Positions 1 to 9,543 of a DNA stretch of 64,000 nt are shown here, in pieces. Where the stretch lies: assembly GCF_001613545.1 (NCBI RefSeq), contig NZ_BDCO01000002.1:124001-188000 (forward strand). The letters run 5' to 3'. Positions within the stretch are counted from its first letter, which is position 1. Each line of letters opens with the position of its first letter. The notes below the pieces were generated by a model. That model worked only from the letters and a program-made list of their open reading frames with translations. It was not told the origin of the DNA and did not search any database. Origin of the DNA: Terrimicrobium sacchariphilum (GTDB lineage Bacteria > Verrucomicrobiota > Verrucomicrobiia > Chthoniobacterales > Terrimicrobiaceae). The translations under genes were made by a program, and so were the position numbers.

Positions 1-601
1 TGCCGACCTTTGCGGCCAGCTCCAGGTCCCACTCGGCGGAGCCCGCCTTGAGCAACTGCGAGGTGCTCGCAATGGTCTGCTCGATCACGCGCTCGCCGCT
101 CAGCCAGTAGGTGAGCAGATCGGGCACAAACAAAAGCTGCGACGCCTCGCGGAGCACCGCAGGATACTGGCGCGCCTCCGCCGCGAGCTGGAAGATGGTG
201 TTGAAAAATAGGAGCTGAATGCCTGTGCGACCGTAGAGTTCCTCCTTCGGCACGGCTTTGGATACCTCCTCGATCAGCCCGTCGGTGCGGCTGTCGCGGT
301 ACATCCACGGCAGGCCGAGCAGGCGGCCTCGCTCATCGATGAGGCCGTAGTCCACGCCCCACGTATCGACTGCCACCGAGACGACCTTGTCGCCATGCGT
401 CTTCGCGGCGGCGGCGATCCCGTTTTTGATATTCGAGAAAAGCTCCGTGATATTCCAGTGCCAGCCCGTCGGGAGCTGGACGCCCTGGTTCGGGAAGCGG
501 TTCTGGTCTTCGAGCTGGAGCTTGCGGCCGTCGAAGTGACCCGCGACGACGCGTCCGCTGCCTGCTCCGAGGTCGACAGCGAGATAGGTCTGATGAGACA
601 T
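1..601 (-). CDS. rhaB: Rhamnulokinase, N-terminal part (cut by window edge)
   Basis: Phosphorylates L-rhamnulose to rhamnulose-1-phosphate in the cytoplasm, the second step of L-rhamnose breakdown. Only the first 200 residues are present; the C-terminal half lies to the left of the window. The protein opens with the FGGY-kinase phosphate-binding motif AVDLGAGSGR, and carries AVDTWGVDYGL near residue 75 and a WMYRDSRT segment near 105, all typical of rhamnulokinase within the FGGY family. The ATG at 601 directly precedes the first motif. It lies 18 bp downstream of the DeoR regulator gene on the same strand, and the aldolase for its product is divergent at 1466, so the substrate assignment is well supported. 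Other FGGY kinases (xylulokinase, glycerol kinase) are less likely in this context. Confidence 0.9.
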   Translation of the reverse strand, partial: MSHQTYLAVDLGAGSGRVVAGHFDGRKLQLEDQNRFPNQGVQLPTGWHWNITELFSNIKNGIAAAAKTHGDKVVSVAVDTWGVDYGLIDERGRLLGLPWMYRDSRTDGLIEEVSKAVPKEELYGRTGIQLLFFNTIFQLAAEARQYPAVLREASQLLFVPDLLTYWLSGERVIEQTIASTSQLLKAGSAEWDLELAAKVG

Positions 602-619
602 GGGGAGGAGAGAAATGGT

Positions 620-1378
620 CTACGCGAGCTCGATGCGAACCCCCTGGGCGGTCAGGGCCGACTCCAGCGCGGGCGACGGCTTTTCATTCGTGATCCACAC
701 GTCGACGGCGGAGTTTTGCGAATAGAAATAACTGGAGGCCACGCCCGACTTCGACGAATCCGCCAGCAGGTAGACGGACTCCGCACCCTCGACCACGCGA
801 TGCTTCAACCGGGCCTGCTCCTCGCTCGCCTCGCTCAGGCCGCGCTCGGGATCGATGCCGCGGCACGACACGAAGGCTGAGTCAATGCGGTACAGGTTGA
901 GCGTTTGCTCCGCCGCCCATCCCGTGCAGGAGAGAGAACTCGACATCAGGTTTCCGCCGAGGAGCACGACATGGACGGCAGGTTTGTCTGCCAGCAAATT
1001 GGCGATCTGCAGCGAATTCGTCACCACGGTGAGCGGGATGTCGGGCAGGGCCTCGGCCAGGTGTTGCACGGTGGTGCTGGGATCGAAGAAAATGGTCTGC
1101 CCCTCGCTGATCTTGGCGACGGCGGCGCGGGCGATCTGGATTTTCGCCCCGGAATTTTGCGCGGCGCGCTCGCGCACGGGGAATTCCCGGCGCTGTGTCT
1201 CCAACCGCACGGCTCCGCCATGGGAGCGCATCAGCATGCCCTCGGCCTCCAGCTTCTCAAAGTCGCGGCGCACGGTCTCCTCGGTCACGCCGAGAGTCTT
1301 GGCCACCTCCGTGGTCCGGACGCTCCCGTGCTTCTTCAGCAGGTCGAGCATTTGACGATGTCGTTCGAGGGCGAGCAT
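620..1378 (-). CDS. DeoR-family transcriptional regulator of rhamnose genes
   Basis: 252-residue cytoplasmic repressor of the DeoR/GlpR type. Residues 1-55 form a winged helix-turn-helix (recognition region TLGVTEETVRRDFEKLEAEG). Residues 75-250 form the sugar-phosphate isomerase-like effector domain that usually binds a phosphorylated sugar; the conserved FFDPSTTV and VVTNSLQIA segments are visible. Length is normal for the family. It starts at ATG 1378 and is followed after 18 bp by rhamnulokinase, with which it is probably cotranscribed, while RhaEW diverges on the other side of an 87-bp gap. Control of both units by rhamnulose-1-phosphate or a similar intermediate is inferred from position, not from an identified operator. 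Confidence 0.9.
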   Translation of the reverse strand: MLALERHRQMLDLLKKHGSVRTTEVAKTLGVTEETVRRDFEKLEAEGMLMRSHGGAVRLETQRREFPVRERAAQNSGAKIQIARAAVAKISEGQTIFFDPSTTVQHLAEALPDIPLTVVTNSLQIANLLADKPAVHVVLLGGNLMSSSLSCTGWAAEQTLNLYRIDSAFVSCRGIDPERGLSEASEEQARLKHRVVEGAESVYLLADSSKSGVASSYFYSQNSAVDVWITNEKPSPALESALTAQGVRIELA

Positions 1379-1465
1379 GTGGGAATCAGTTTGAATGATT
1401 TTTCTTGCCCAATCAATAAAAGAAATTCAGAAGCAAACACAGCTAAACCCACATTCCTCCACTTT
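1379..1465. promoter_or_regulatory. Divergent promoter region between deoR-rhaB and rhaEW
   Basis: 87-bp AT-rich gap between divergent genes, clearly poorer in GC than its surroundings (runs such as GATTTTTCTTG and AATAAAAGAAATTC). It must hold both promoters and probably the DeoR operator. No convincing -35/-10 pair, palindrome or strong Shine-Dalgarno site for the ATG at 1466 could be picked out by eye. Confidence 0.5.
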
Positions 1466-3655
1466 ATGAGCTACAAGTACGTCAATTACCTCTGGGATGA
1501 TGCCAAGGCGGCCTCCCTCGATTTCGTTTCCCTCCTCGTGTACCGCTCGAACCTCCTCGGCTCGGACCAGCGCATCACAAACACGGGTGGCGGAAACACC
1601 TCGTCGAAGATCGTCGAAAAAGACCCGCTCTCCGGTGAGGACGTGGAGGTTCTGTGGGTGAAAGGCTCCGGCGGCGACCTGCGCACGTCGAAGAAGGAGA
1701 ACTTTTCCTCGCTCTACCAGAGCAAGCTCATCGACCTTCAGAAGGTCTACGGTTCCCAGCCCGAGCGCGGTCTCAAGACCCAGGCCGAGGACGACATGGT
1801 GGGCATGTACCCGCATACGACTTTCAACCTGAACCCGCGCCCGTCGTCCATCGACACGCCGCTGCACAGCTTCCTGCCCGGCAAGCATGTCGACCACATG
1901 CACCCAAATGCCATCATCTCCATCGCGGCGAGCCGTCGCTGCGAGGAGCTGACGAAGGAAATCTTTGGCGGCGAAATGGCCTACGTGCCGTGGATGCGTC
2001 CCGGCTTCGAACTCGGCCTCGCCATGCAGGAGATCTCCCGCCAGCAGCCTGGCATCAAGGCCATCATGATGGGCCAGCACGGGTTCATCTCGTGGGATGA
2101 CGACGCCAAGGTTTGCTACACCCTCACGCTCGATCTCATCGAAAAGGCCGCCGCGTATATTGAATCCAAGTACGAGGCCAAGGGCGGCCATGCCGGAGCC
2201 TTCGGCGGCGCCAAGTACCAGTCCCTCGAGGAGGCGCAACGCCAGGCCGTGTTTGCCCAGATCCTTCCGTGGCTGCGCGGCCAGGTGAGCCAGCAGAAGC
2301 GCTTCGTCGGTACCGTGCAGGACGACGAGAAGATCCTCCGCTTCGTCAATTCCAACGACGCCCCGCGTCTCGCGGAGCTCGGCACCTCCTGCCCCGACCA
2401 TTTCCTGCGCACCAAGATCAAGCCTCTTTACGTCGACTGGAACCCGCAGTCCGAGGACGTGGCCGCGCTCAAGGCGAAGCTCGCCGCCGGTCTTGAGGCC
2501 TACCGCGCCGACTACGCGGAATATTACAACCGCTGCAAGCACGCCAACTCGCCCGCCATGCGCGACGCGAACCCGACCGTGGTGCTCATTCCCGGCCTCG
2601 GCATGGTTGCCTGGGGCAAGGACAAGAGCGAAAGCCGCGTCACCGCCGAGTTTTACAACTGCGCCGTCGAGGTCATGCGCGGCGCGGAGGCGATCGACGA
2701 ATACGTCTCGCTCCCGCAGCAGGAGGCTTTTGACATCGAGTACTGGCTCCTGGAGGAAGCCAAGCTCCAGCGCATGCCCGCCGAGAAGGAACTCGCCCGT
2801 CAGGTCCACGTCGTCATCGGCGCGGGCAGCGGCATCGGCAAGGAAGTGGCCCACCGGCTCGTAAAGGAAGGCGCGCACATCGTCTGCGTCGACCTCAACC
2901 TCGCCGCCGCGGAAGCCACCGCCAAGGAGATCACCGATAAATACGGCCTCGGCATCGGCGTGGCCGGCACGGGGATCAGCGGATGCGGACCGGCCATCGG
3001 GCTTTCCGCCAACATCACCGACCGCGCCAGCATTCGCGCCGCCCTCGACCAGGTGGCCATCGCCTACGGCGGATTTGATTCCATCGAGGTCACGGCGGGC
3101 ATCTTTGTCCCGAGCGACACGACCGGGCACATCCCGGACGATAAATGGGCGCTCACCTTTGGCATCAATGTCACCGGCAGCTACTTCGTCGCCGACGAGG
3201 CCTACAAGATCTGGAAGGAGCAGGGCCTCCGTGGCAACCTCGTCCTCACCACCAGCGCCAACGCCGTCGTCGCCAAGAAGGGCAGCGTCGCCTACGACAC
3301 CAGCAAGGCCGCCGCAAATCACCTCGTTCGCGAGCTCGCCATCGAGCTTTCGCCGCTCGTCCGCGTCAACGGTGTGGCCCCGGCCACCGTCGTGCAGGGC
3401 AGCGCGATGTTCCCGCGTGACCGCGTCATTGGCTCCCTTGCGAAGTACAACATCCCGTACGCCGACGATGAGGCGACCGAATCGCTCGTCAGCAAGCTCG
3501 CGCAATTCTACGCTGACCGCACTCTGACCAAGGCGCCGATCACTCCGGCCGACCAGGCGGAGGCGTATTTCCTCCTCGTCACGAACCGTCTCAGCAAGAC
3601 CACCGGACAGGTGATCACGGTGGACGGCGGACTGCACGAGGCGTTTCTCCGGTAG
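1466..3655 (+). CDS. rhaEW: Bifunctional rhamnulose-1-phosphate aldolase / lactaldehyde dehydrogenase
   Basis: 729-residue fusion catalysing two successive steps of L-rhamnose catabolism: cleavage of rhamnulose-1-phosphate to dihydroxyacetone phosphate and L-lactaldehyde, then NAD-dependent conversion of the lactaldehyde. Residues 1 to about 430 are a class II aldolase with a zinc-binding HVDHMH motif (141-146) and a further MMGQHG histidine. Residues from about 445 on are a short-chain dehydrogenase with the cofactor loop GAGSGIG near 450 and catalytic Tyr610/Lys614 in YDTSKAA. The frame is open further upstream to 905, but that part is antisense to deoR; the start MSYKYVNYLW matches where the family begins. 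Length fits the known aldolase-dehydrogenase fusions. It is divergent from deoR-rhaB and followed at once by a hairpin. Confidence 0.93.
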   Translation: MSYKYVNYLWDDAKAASLDFVSLLVYRSNLLGSDQRITNTGGGNTSSKIVEKDPLSGEDVEVLWVKGSGGDLRTSKKENFSSLYQSKLIDLQKVYGSQPERGLKTQAEDDMVGMYPHTTFNLNPRPSSIDTPLHSFLPGKHVDHMHPNAIISIAASRRCEELTKEIFGGEMAYVPWMRPGFELGLAMQEISRQQPGIKAIMMGQHGFISWDDDAKVCYTLTLDLIEKAAAYIESKYEAKGGHAGAFGGAKYQSLEEAQRQAVFAQILPWLRGQVSQQKRFVGTVQDDEKILRFVNSNDAPRLAELGTSCPDHFLRTKIKPLYVDWNPQSEDVAALKAKLAAGLEAYRADYAEYYNRCKHANSPAMRDANPTVVLIPGLGMVAWGKDKSESRVTAEFYNCAVEVMRGAEAIDEYVSLPQQEAFDIEYWLLEEAKLQRMPAEKELARQVHVVIGAGSGIGKEVAHRLVKEGAHIVCVDLNLAAAEATAKEITDKYGLGIGVAGTGISGCGPAIGLSANITDRASIRAALDQVAIAYGGFDSIEVTAGIFVPSDTTGHIPDDKWALTFGINVTGSYFVADEAYKIWKEQGLRGNLVLTTSANAVVAKKGSVAYDTSKAAANHLVRELAIELSPLVRVNGVAPATVVQGSAMFPRDRVIGSLAKYNIPYADDEATESLVSKLAQFYADRTLTKAPITPADQAEAYFLLVTNRLSKTTGQVITVDGGLHEAFLR

Positions 3656-3659
3656 TTCC

Positions 3660-3688
3660 CAGCCCGCCCGGTGTGTGGAGGCGGGCTG
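3660..3688 (+). terminator. Hairpin terminator after rhaEW
   Basis: Perfect 9-bp GC-rich inverted repeat (CAGCCCGCC with GGCGGGCTG) around an 11-nt loop, starting five bases after the rhaEW stop codon. No T-run follows, so it may stop transcription less efficiently or act as an mRNA 3'-end stabiliser. Confidence 0.6.
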
Positions 3689-3825
3689 ATCTTGGGGATC
3701 CCGCGGGGCGCTGGTGGAACTTTTCCATCGGTTTCCCCGCGGGAGACTACCTCGCTCGCGAGGAAGAAAATCACTCTTCGCAAAATCTCCTTGTGCAAAG
3801 GGCGGCACTTCGGTGAAGGTTGCCC

Positions 3826-5388
3826 ATGGAAGACCTGTCAGCCTTTTTTCCGGACGCGGATACGTTCTTTCCCCGGAATCTGCCCGTCGGCTTAACCTTC
3901 GACGATATTTCGCTCGCGACTCGCTACACCGAGATCCTGCCCCGCGACGCCAACCTTTCAGTTTCCCTCTCGCCCTCGCTGCATCTGCAGATTCCGATCC
4001 TGTCGTCGGACATGGATACCGTGACCGAGTCGCGCATGGCGATTCGCATGGCGCTCAACGGCGGCCTCGGCCTCATCCACTACAACATGACGGACGAGGC
4101 GCAGATCAAGGAGGTCGCCCGCGTGAAGAACCACATCCACGGTTTCATCCGCGAACCAATCAAGGTCATGGCCAACCAGACCATCGGCGAGGTGCTCGAC
4201 CGCATCACCCGCAAGGACTTCGGGTTCCGCACCTTCCCCGTCGTCGATGAGCAAAACCGCCTTCTCGGCCTGCTCTCCAGCAGCACGGTGAAGGAGCGCT
4301 ATCGCGAGCGTTCGGTCCTCGAGGCCATGACCCCGCGCAGCGAGGTTTACACGCTTCCGGTCAGCGCGATCAAAGACCACCCGATCGAGGTGGCGGACAA
4401 GTTTTTCTCCGAGCACATCGGCATTCACAAGCTGCTTATCGTCGACGATCAGGAGCGCCTGTGCGGCCTCTTCACCCTCAGCGACATCGAGCGCATCGAG
4501 GACGAGGCCACCCGCATCGTGAAGCCGGCCCGCGATGAGCGCTTCCGCCTCGTTTGTGGCGCGGCCATCGGCTCGCATCGCAAGGCCGACGGTTCTCTCG
4601 ACGCCGACCGCATCATCAATCACGTCGGTCGTCTCGTGGAGGAGGGTGTCGATGCCATTGCCGTTTCCACCGCGCATGGATTCTCCAAGGGCGTCGGCGA
4701 CACGGTGAAGCTCATTCGCGGCCAGTTCCAGGATCTCACCATCGTCGCGGGCAACGTCACCAGCGCCGACGGCGTCGAGTTTCTCGCCAAGGCCGGGGCG
4801 AACTGCATCAAGATTGGCCAGGGCCCCGGCTCCATCTGTACCACGCGCGTCGTCGCGGGCGTGGGCATCCCGCAAATGACCGCGCTTTACGTTGCCTCCC
4901 GCCAGGCGGCCAAGGAAGGCGTGACCATCCTCGCCGATGGCGGCATCACGAAATCCGGCGACATGGTCAAGGCGCTTACCCTCGCCGACGGCCTCATCTG
5001 CGGCGGCCTGCTCGCGGGTTGCGACGAGGCTCCCGGCCGCATCATGGAAATCAACGGCAAGCTGTATAAACAGTACCGCGGCATGGGTAGTCGCGAGGCC
5101 ATGAAGGACGGTTCCGCCGCCCGCTATGGCCATGACAAGAAGGATGCCGTGGCCAAGGCTGCTCCTGAGGGCATCGAGGCTCTCAAGGAAGCCGCCGGTC
5201 CGCTGGATGTCGTTCTGCGCGAACTCATTGGCGGTATCCAATCCGGCATGGGCTACCTCGGCGCCGCCGACCTCAAGACCCTGAAGGTCAACGCCCGGTA
5301 TATCCGCGTTAGCCCCGCCGGCCAGAAGGAAGCCGCTCCGCACGACGTCATCACCGTCAAGACGACGCCCAACAACAGCTCGGAGTAG
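3826..5388 (+). CDS. guaB: Inosine-5'-monophosphate dehydrogenase
   Basis: 520-residue cytoplasmic enzyme oxidising IMP to XMP with NAD, the first committed step of GMP synthesis. The barrel begins with [12 protein letters not shown] (about residue 24). A pair of CBS domains, probable nucleotide sensors, is inserted at about 105-225. The catalytic loop GPGSICTTR carries the nucleophile Cys338, GMGSREAM is the phosphate/flap segment, and the Arg-Tyr dyad is seen in ARYG. After the flap the usual EGRVPYKG is replaced by [11 protein letters not shown], a mild divergence. The ATG at 3826 is chosen over the TTG two codons earlier because GAAGG lies about 7 bases upstream. It is followed by a PurA homologue, so both exits from IMP sit together. 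Confidence 0.93.
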   Translation: MEDLSAFFPDADTFFPRNLPVGLTFDDISLATRYTEILPRDANLSVSLSPSLHLQIPILSSDMDTVTESRMAIRMALNGGLGLIHYNMTDEAQIKEVARVKNHIHGFIREPIKVMANQTIGEVLDRITRKDFGFRTFPVVDEQNRLLGLLSSSTVKERYRERSVLEAMTPRSEVYTLPVSAIKDHPIEVADKFFSEHIGIHKLLIVDDQERLCGLFTLSDIERIEDEATRIVKPARDERFRLVCGAAIGSHRKADGSLDADRIINHVGRLVEEGVDAIAVSTAHGFSKGVGDTVKLIRGQFQDLTIVAGNVTSADGVEFLAKAGANCIKIGQGPGSICTTRVVAGVGIPQMTALYVASRQAAKEGVTILADGGITKSGDMVKALTLADGLICGGLLAGCDEAPGRIMEINGKLYKQYRGMGSREAMKDGSAARYGHDKKDAVAKAAPEGIEALKEAAGPLDVVLRELIGGIQSGMGYLGAADLKTLKVNARYIRVSPAGQKEAAPHDVITVKTTPNNSSE

Positions 5389-5395
5389 GCCGAAG

Positions 5396-5500
5396 GCGGA
5401 AGTTTGAAGTGGGAAGTCGGAAGGAATCGCTCCGATGCCGCCTGAGCGTGGCAAAACGGACCTTCCGACTTTCGGGTTCCGACTTCCGACTTTCGCAATC
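5396..5500. repeat. GTCGGAAG intergenic repeat with 11-bp inverted arms
   Basis: Between guaB and purA the motif GTCGGAAG and its complement recur. AAGTCGGAAGG at 5414-5424 is a perfect inverted repeat of CCTTCCGACTT at 5461-5471, and CCGACTTCCGACTTTCG follows at about 5479-5495 as a near-tandem copy. The arms could form a stem with a 36-nt loop. The pattern resembles low-complexity intergenic repeats (read through as KSEVG-like peptides) that I recall from verrucomicrobial genomes; that link is from memory and unverified. It may act as the guaB terminator. Confidence 0.55.
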
Positions 5501-5530
5501 CGTGATTAGCTGTAACATTCCCGCTCCTTC

Positions 5531-7078
5531 ATGGCCCTTACTCCGTTTTCCAGCCTGCTCATCGCCGATACCGGAATCTCCACCGGTGACGAAGGGAAAG
5601 GCCGCCTCATCCTCGAAATCATCGACGAACTCCGCGAATCGACCGGCAATCCGGACGCTGTCGCGGCGGTGATGAAAGTCAATGGCGGCTCCAACTCGGG
5701 ACACTCCGTCGCCGATGTGAAGCTCAACCTCATCCCCGGCGGCGTGGTCGACACCACCCTCCCACACCTGCTCATCGGCTGCGGCGTCGTGGCCGATCCG
5801 CGCAAGTTCCTCTGGGAGGCCGCCTATGCCGAGTTGCATGGCTACCCGACCCTGAGCCGCCTGCGCATCGACGAGCGTACCCTCGTTTCCGACCTCTCCC
5901 ACCGCCTGCTCGATCTGGCCTGGGAGGATTATCGCGTGCATGTCCTCAAGGAGGAGCCGCGTGGGTCCACCGGCCGCGGCATCACCCCGGCCTATACCGA
6001 CGAGATCGCCCAGTTTCAGATCACCTACGCCGACTTCCGTTCGGAAAAGGCGGTCTTCGCCCGCAAGGTGCGCGCCCGTGCGGATCGCGCCGTGCGTGTG
6101 ATTGAACATGTCTGCCAGCTCCGCCCGGAGCGCTGGCCGGAGCTTTTCGACACCCTTTCCAACGCCGAGACGCGCGCCAACAAGGAGACGATCGACGCGG
6201 GGATCTTCGCGGCGGAGGAGTTTGATTTCCGCAGCTTCAAGGGGCCGCAGCCTTTCACCCTCAATGTCGACCTGCTCGTCGACGCCTACTGGGAGGCGGG
6301 GCAAAAGCTCGTCGCCTGTGTGACTGACGTCCGCGAAATCGTCCTGCAAAGCGTCGAGGCGGGCCGCAGCATCATCGGCGAGTTCGGCCAGGCCTACTGG
6401 CTCGACAAGCGCCACGGCTTCCCGCCCAACGTCACGGCCTCGCACACCTTCACGCCCGAGTTTTTCCAATCGGCAGGTATTCCCGCCCAGCCTGTGCACA
6501 CCATTGGGTGCTGCAAGGCTTACGATACGAAGGTCGGCACCCATGTCTTCCTCACCGAGCTGACCGACGAGCACCCGCTCGGTCGTACTCTGCGCCGCAT
6601 TGAGTTTGGCTCGACCACGGGACGCCAGCGCATGGTCGGATGGTTCGATGCCGTGGAAAAGGGCGACGCCCTCCGCTACGGCGGCTACCAGGATCTCGCG
6701 CTCAACAAGCTCGACGCCCTCTCCTACGGCGGCGATTGGACGGAAGGCGAACTCGCCATCTGCGTCGCCTACGAGGCTCCGGACGGCACCCGCGTTTCGC
6801 ATGTCCCGCGCGACGATGCTTTCCGCCGTACGCTGAAGCCTGTCTACAAGATGCTCCCCGGCTGGAGCGAAGATCTCTCCGGCATCCGCCGTTACGCCGA
6901 TCTGCCCGCTGCCGCCCGCCGCTACGTCGCGGAGGTGATGGCCGCGATCGTGAATATCGCCTACGGCGAAAACCGCCCGTCGGTATTGCCCAATCTCCGT
7001 TATATTGGAGTCGGCCCGCTCCGCAGCCAGATCATCAAGGATGTCCCGACAACAGGGGAACTCCTGAGCTCGCTATAG
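5531..7078 (+). CDS. purA: Divergent adenylosuccinate synthetase (PurA family)
   Basis: Predicted to join IMP and aspartate with GTP to form adenylosuccinate, the first step from IMP to AMP. Family signatures are present but altered: GDEGKG (catalytic Asp kept) preceded by ST instead of [10 protein letters not shown] for GGHNAGHT (His kept); [14 protein letters not shown] for GTTGRGIGPAYEDK; GQAYWLD keeping the Gln of the EGAQG motif; [13 protein letters not shown] keeping both arginines of TTGRRRR; and NKLDAL for TKLDVL. At 515 residues it is about 80 longer than the usual 430. Retained catalytic residues argue for activity, though another substrate cannot be excluded. It follows IMP dehydrogenase by 142 bp on the same strand. 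Confidence 0.8.
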   Translation: MALTPFSSLLIADTGISTGDEGKGRLILEIIDELRESTGNPDAVAAVMKVNGGSNSGHSVADVKLNLIPGGVVDTTLPHLLIGCGVVADPRKFLWEAAYAELHGYPTLSRLRIDERTLVSDLSHRLLDLAWEDYRVHVLKEEPRGSTGRGITPAYTDEIAQFQITYADFRSEKAVFARKVRARADRAVRVIEHVCQLRPERWPELFDTLSNAETRANKETIDAGIFAAEEFDFRSFKGPQPFTLNVDLLVDAYWEAGQKLVACVTDVREIVLQSVEAGRSIIGEFGQAYWLDKRHGFPPNVTASHTFTPEFFQSAGIPAQPVHTIGCCKAYDTKVGTHVFLTELTDEHPLGRTLRRIEFGSTTGRQRMVGWFDAVEKGDALRYGGYQDLALNKLDALSYGGDWTEGELAICVAYEAPDGTRVSHVPRDDAFRRTLKPVYKMLPGWSEDLSGIRRYADLPAAARRYVAEVMAAIVNIAYGENRPSVLPNLRYIGVGPLRSQIIKDVPTTGELLSSL

Positions 7079-7086
7079 GGCGTATT

Positions 7087-7133
7087 CCCTAAGTGGCAAA
7101 GGGCTTGAGAGACGATCGAGCCCCGCTTAGCGT
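7087..7133 (+). terminator. Possible hairpin between purA and the histidine kinase
   Basis: The 64-bp gap contains nested inverted segments: CTAAG pairs with CTTAG on the outside, and GGGCT pairs with AGCCC inside. The stem is interrupted and there is no T-run, so this is only a weak terminator candidate. AAGG lies just three bases before the ATG of the kinase. Confidence 0.3.
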
Positions 7134-7142
7134 GCAAGGTTC

Positions 7143-9533
7143 ATGCCGGGCACGCGATTCACGTCATTCCGCGCACAAGGGCTTCGGGCTATCGCCACTT
7201 CGGCGGGGCTATTCGGAGTCCTCGGCGGCTTTTTGACCTTGCTTGGCTGGGCGCTCGATGTCCCATGGATGACGGACTGGCTGCGCAGCGGCATTAGCAT
7301 GTTTCCGAATGCCGCGATCTGCGGGATGCTTACGGGCACGGCTTTGATCGTCCTGGCTTGGAGTGGGCACAGCCGGATGCTCAGGAGCCTTTCGAGGCTG
7401 GCTGCACTGCTTTGTGCGCTCCTCAGCGGGCTGGTGCTTTACCAACACCTTGCCGACGTCAATCTGGGTATCGATACGGCTCTTATCTCCCGCTCGTGGG
7501 GGCAAAAAGCCAGCGCCGCCCCGATGCGGATGGGTATTCCGGCCAGCGTTTCGTATCTGATCCTGGGAATAGCTGTGTTCCTGGCATCATGGAATGGGCT
7601 CGCCCGACGCATTGCCTCCCTTCTCGCACTGGGTACAGTGGCTGTCGTCTCGCTCTCGCTCATGGGCTACTGGTTTGGCGCGGATCAGCTCTTCGGTATC
7701 GCGCACTATACCGCCATCGCCTTTCAGACAGGACTCATCATTTTTGTCCTGAGTGTGGCCATCATCGCCGTGATCCCCGAGTACGGTCTCGCCGAGATGC
7801 TCCTGCGAGAGGATGCGGGAGGAGTTGCTGCCCGCCGGCTGCTGCTCCCCATCGTCATCATCCCACCCGTGATCGGATGGCTGCAAATCATCGGCCGGCA
7901 GTATGAGATCTACGATGTGGCCTTTGGCACTGCGGTGCGCACGCTGTGTGAGACGGCCCTGTTCTTCCTGCTGCTCTGGTGGACAGTCAATACCATCAGC
8001 AGTCAGGCCTCTGTCGCCCGGCAGGCCCGATCCGCCCTGCGAGTGCTGGACGAGCGATTCACCCGCTTCATGGAGTCCGTGCCCGGCCTCGCCTGGATCA
8101 AGGATGCCGATGGCCGCTACGTCTTTGCCAACGAATCCGCCCTCAAGGCCTTCCGGTTATCCCGGACCGAACTCTATGGTCGCACGGATGCCGATGTATT
8201 TTCTCCCGAGACAGCGGCGACCTTCATGACCAATGACCGCCGGGCGATGTTATCGGGCGAGGGCATTCAGGTGATCGAGAAACTGGAGCACGGCGACGGT
8301 GAACATCATTCGCTCGTGGCGAAGTTTCCCATCGAGGAACCCGGCTCGCCCCGCCCATTCGTCGGTGGCATCGCCATCGACATTACCGATCGCATCCGGG
8401 CCGAGGAGGCGCTGAAGCTGGCCGACCGCCGCAAGGATGAATTCCTCGCCACCCTCGCGCATGAGCTGCGCAACCCCCTCGCGCCGATTCGCTACGCCGT
8501 GCAGCTCATCGCGCAACCCGGGGTGGATCGCTCCACGCTGCAATACGTCCATGGCGTCATCGACCGTCAGGTCGGCCACATGGTGCGCCTGCTCGAGGAT
8601 CTGCTCGACATGTCCCGCATCTCCTACGGGAAGCTGGAACTGCGCAAGGAGCGCGTCGAATTGTCCGTCATAGTAAACTCCGCCCTCGAGGCCAGCCGTC
8701 CTGTCATCCAGGCCGCCGGACATGAACTGATCGTTGAAATGCCGCCAGAGCGCGTCGTGCTCGAAGCGGACCCGGTGCGGCTCGCCCAGGTGTTTTCCAA
8801 CCTGCTCAACAACGCTTCGAAGTTTACCACGGCCCGGGGACGTATCGTCTTTTCCGTACGTTGTGAAGACGGCGCGGTTTCAGTCTCCGTATCCGACAAT
8901 GGCATCGGCCTTACTCAGGAGTCGCTGCACACGATTTTTGACATGTTCTCCCAGGTGCACCGCGGCGGTGTGCAGTCGGGCCTCGGCATCGGCCTCGCGC
9001 TCGTCAAGGGTCTGCTCGATCTCCACGGATCCACCATCGAGGCCGCGAGCGAAGGTCCGGGGCAGGGCAGCCGGTTTACAGTACGTATTCCCTTGCCCAA
9101 GACCCCGCTTGAGATTGCTTCGCCCGATGCGCTGCCCGTGGTGCATGTTTCCCAGACCTTGAAGATCCTCGTTATCGACGACGTGCGAGACATCGCAGAC
9201 AGCATCTCCAGCCTGTTGCGCAGCATGGGATACGATGCGCATACAGCCTACGGCGGCGATGAAGGACTCGCCGAGGCGGATGCGTTTCGTCCGGACGTCA
9301 TCCTCCTCGACATCGGTATGCCGGGGCGGGATGGTCACCAGGTCTGCCGGGAGATACGCAAGCAGACCTGGGGGGGATCGATTTACATCATAGCGATCAC
9401 CGGCTGGGGCCAGGAGTCCGACCGCCGCCTTTCCCGCGAAGCCGGGTTCGACGAACATCTCGTCAAACCCGTCGATGTCTCAAAACTCGTCGACCTTATC
9501 GAGCAAGCCCGCGGCTCGCGGGCCACAGGCTGA
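7143..9533 (+). CDS. Membrane-bound hybrid sensor histidine kinase (PAS-HisKA-HATPase-REC)
   Basis: 796-residue inner-membrane signalling kinase. Residues 15 to about 280 contain roughly eight hydrophobic segments. A PAS domain follows at about 295-415 (FMESVPGLAWIKDADGRYVF). The HisKA box HELRNPLAP carries the phospho-acceptor His440. The ATPase domain has N-box NNASKF, G1 DNGIGL and G2 GLGIGLALVKGL. The C-terminal receiver domain (about 675-790) carries the acidic pair IDDVRD and phospho-acceptor Asp723 in LLDIGMPG. The phosphorelay must continue to an unlinked HPt or response regulator because none is nearby. The signal is unknown. It ends 10 bp from the convergent pqiB-like gene. Confidence 0.92.
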   Translation: MPGTRFTSFRAQGLRAIATSAGLFGVLGGFLTLLGWALDVPWMTDWLRSGISMFPNAAICGMLTGTALIVLAWSGHSRMLRSLSRLAALLCALLSGLVLYQHLADVNLGIDTALISRSWGQKASAAPMRMGIPASVSYLILGIAVFLASWNGLARRIASLLALGTVAVVSLSLMGYWFGADQLFGIAHYTAIAFQTGLIIFVLSVAIIAVIPEYGLAEMLLREDAGGVAARRLLLPIVIIPPVIGWLQIIGRQYEIYDVAFGTAVRTLCETALFFLLLWWTVNTISSQASVARQARSALRVLDERFTRFMESVPGLAWIKDADGRYVFANESALKAFRLSRTELYGRTDADVFSPETAATFMTNDRRAMLSGEGIQVIEKLEHGDGEHHSLVAKFPIEEPGSPRPFVGGIAIDITDRIRAEEALKLADRRKDEFLATLAHELRNPLAPIRYAVQLIAQPGVDRSTLQYVHGVIDRQVGHMVRLLEDLLDMSRISYGKLELRKERVELSVIVNSALEASRPVIQAAGHELIVEMPPERVVLEADPVRLAQVFSNLLNNASKFTTARGRIVFSVRCEDGAVSVSVSDNGIGLTQESLHTIFDMFSQVHRGGVQSGLGIGLALVKGLLDLHGSTIEAASEGPGQGSRFTVRIPLPKTPLEIASPDALPVVHVSQTLKILVIDDVRDIADSISSLLRSMGYDAHTAYGGDEGLAEADAFRPDVILLDIGMPGRDGHQVCREIRKQTWGGSIYIIAITGWGQESDRRLSREAGFDEHLVKPVDVSKLVDLIEQARGSRATG

Positions 9534-9543
9534 AAACCGCGCT

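Noticed and set aside
1427-3808. 793-codon minus-strand open frame opposite rhaEW
   Set aside because: It is antisense to a gene with clear aldolase and dehydrogenase motifs; composition (Val/Asp/Gly/Arg-rich, no motifs) is typical of a GC-rich shadow frame.
3958-6802. Long minus-strand frames opposite guaB and purA (498 and 481 codons)
   Set aside because: Shadow frames of strongly conserved plus-strand enzymes, without motifs of their own.
5531-7078. Assignment as phage-type PurZ (aminoadenylosuccinate synthetase)
   Set aside because: The catalytic Asp of GDEGKG is retained, whereas PurZ replaces it; chromosomal context with guaB also fits PurA.
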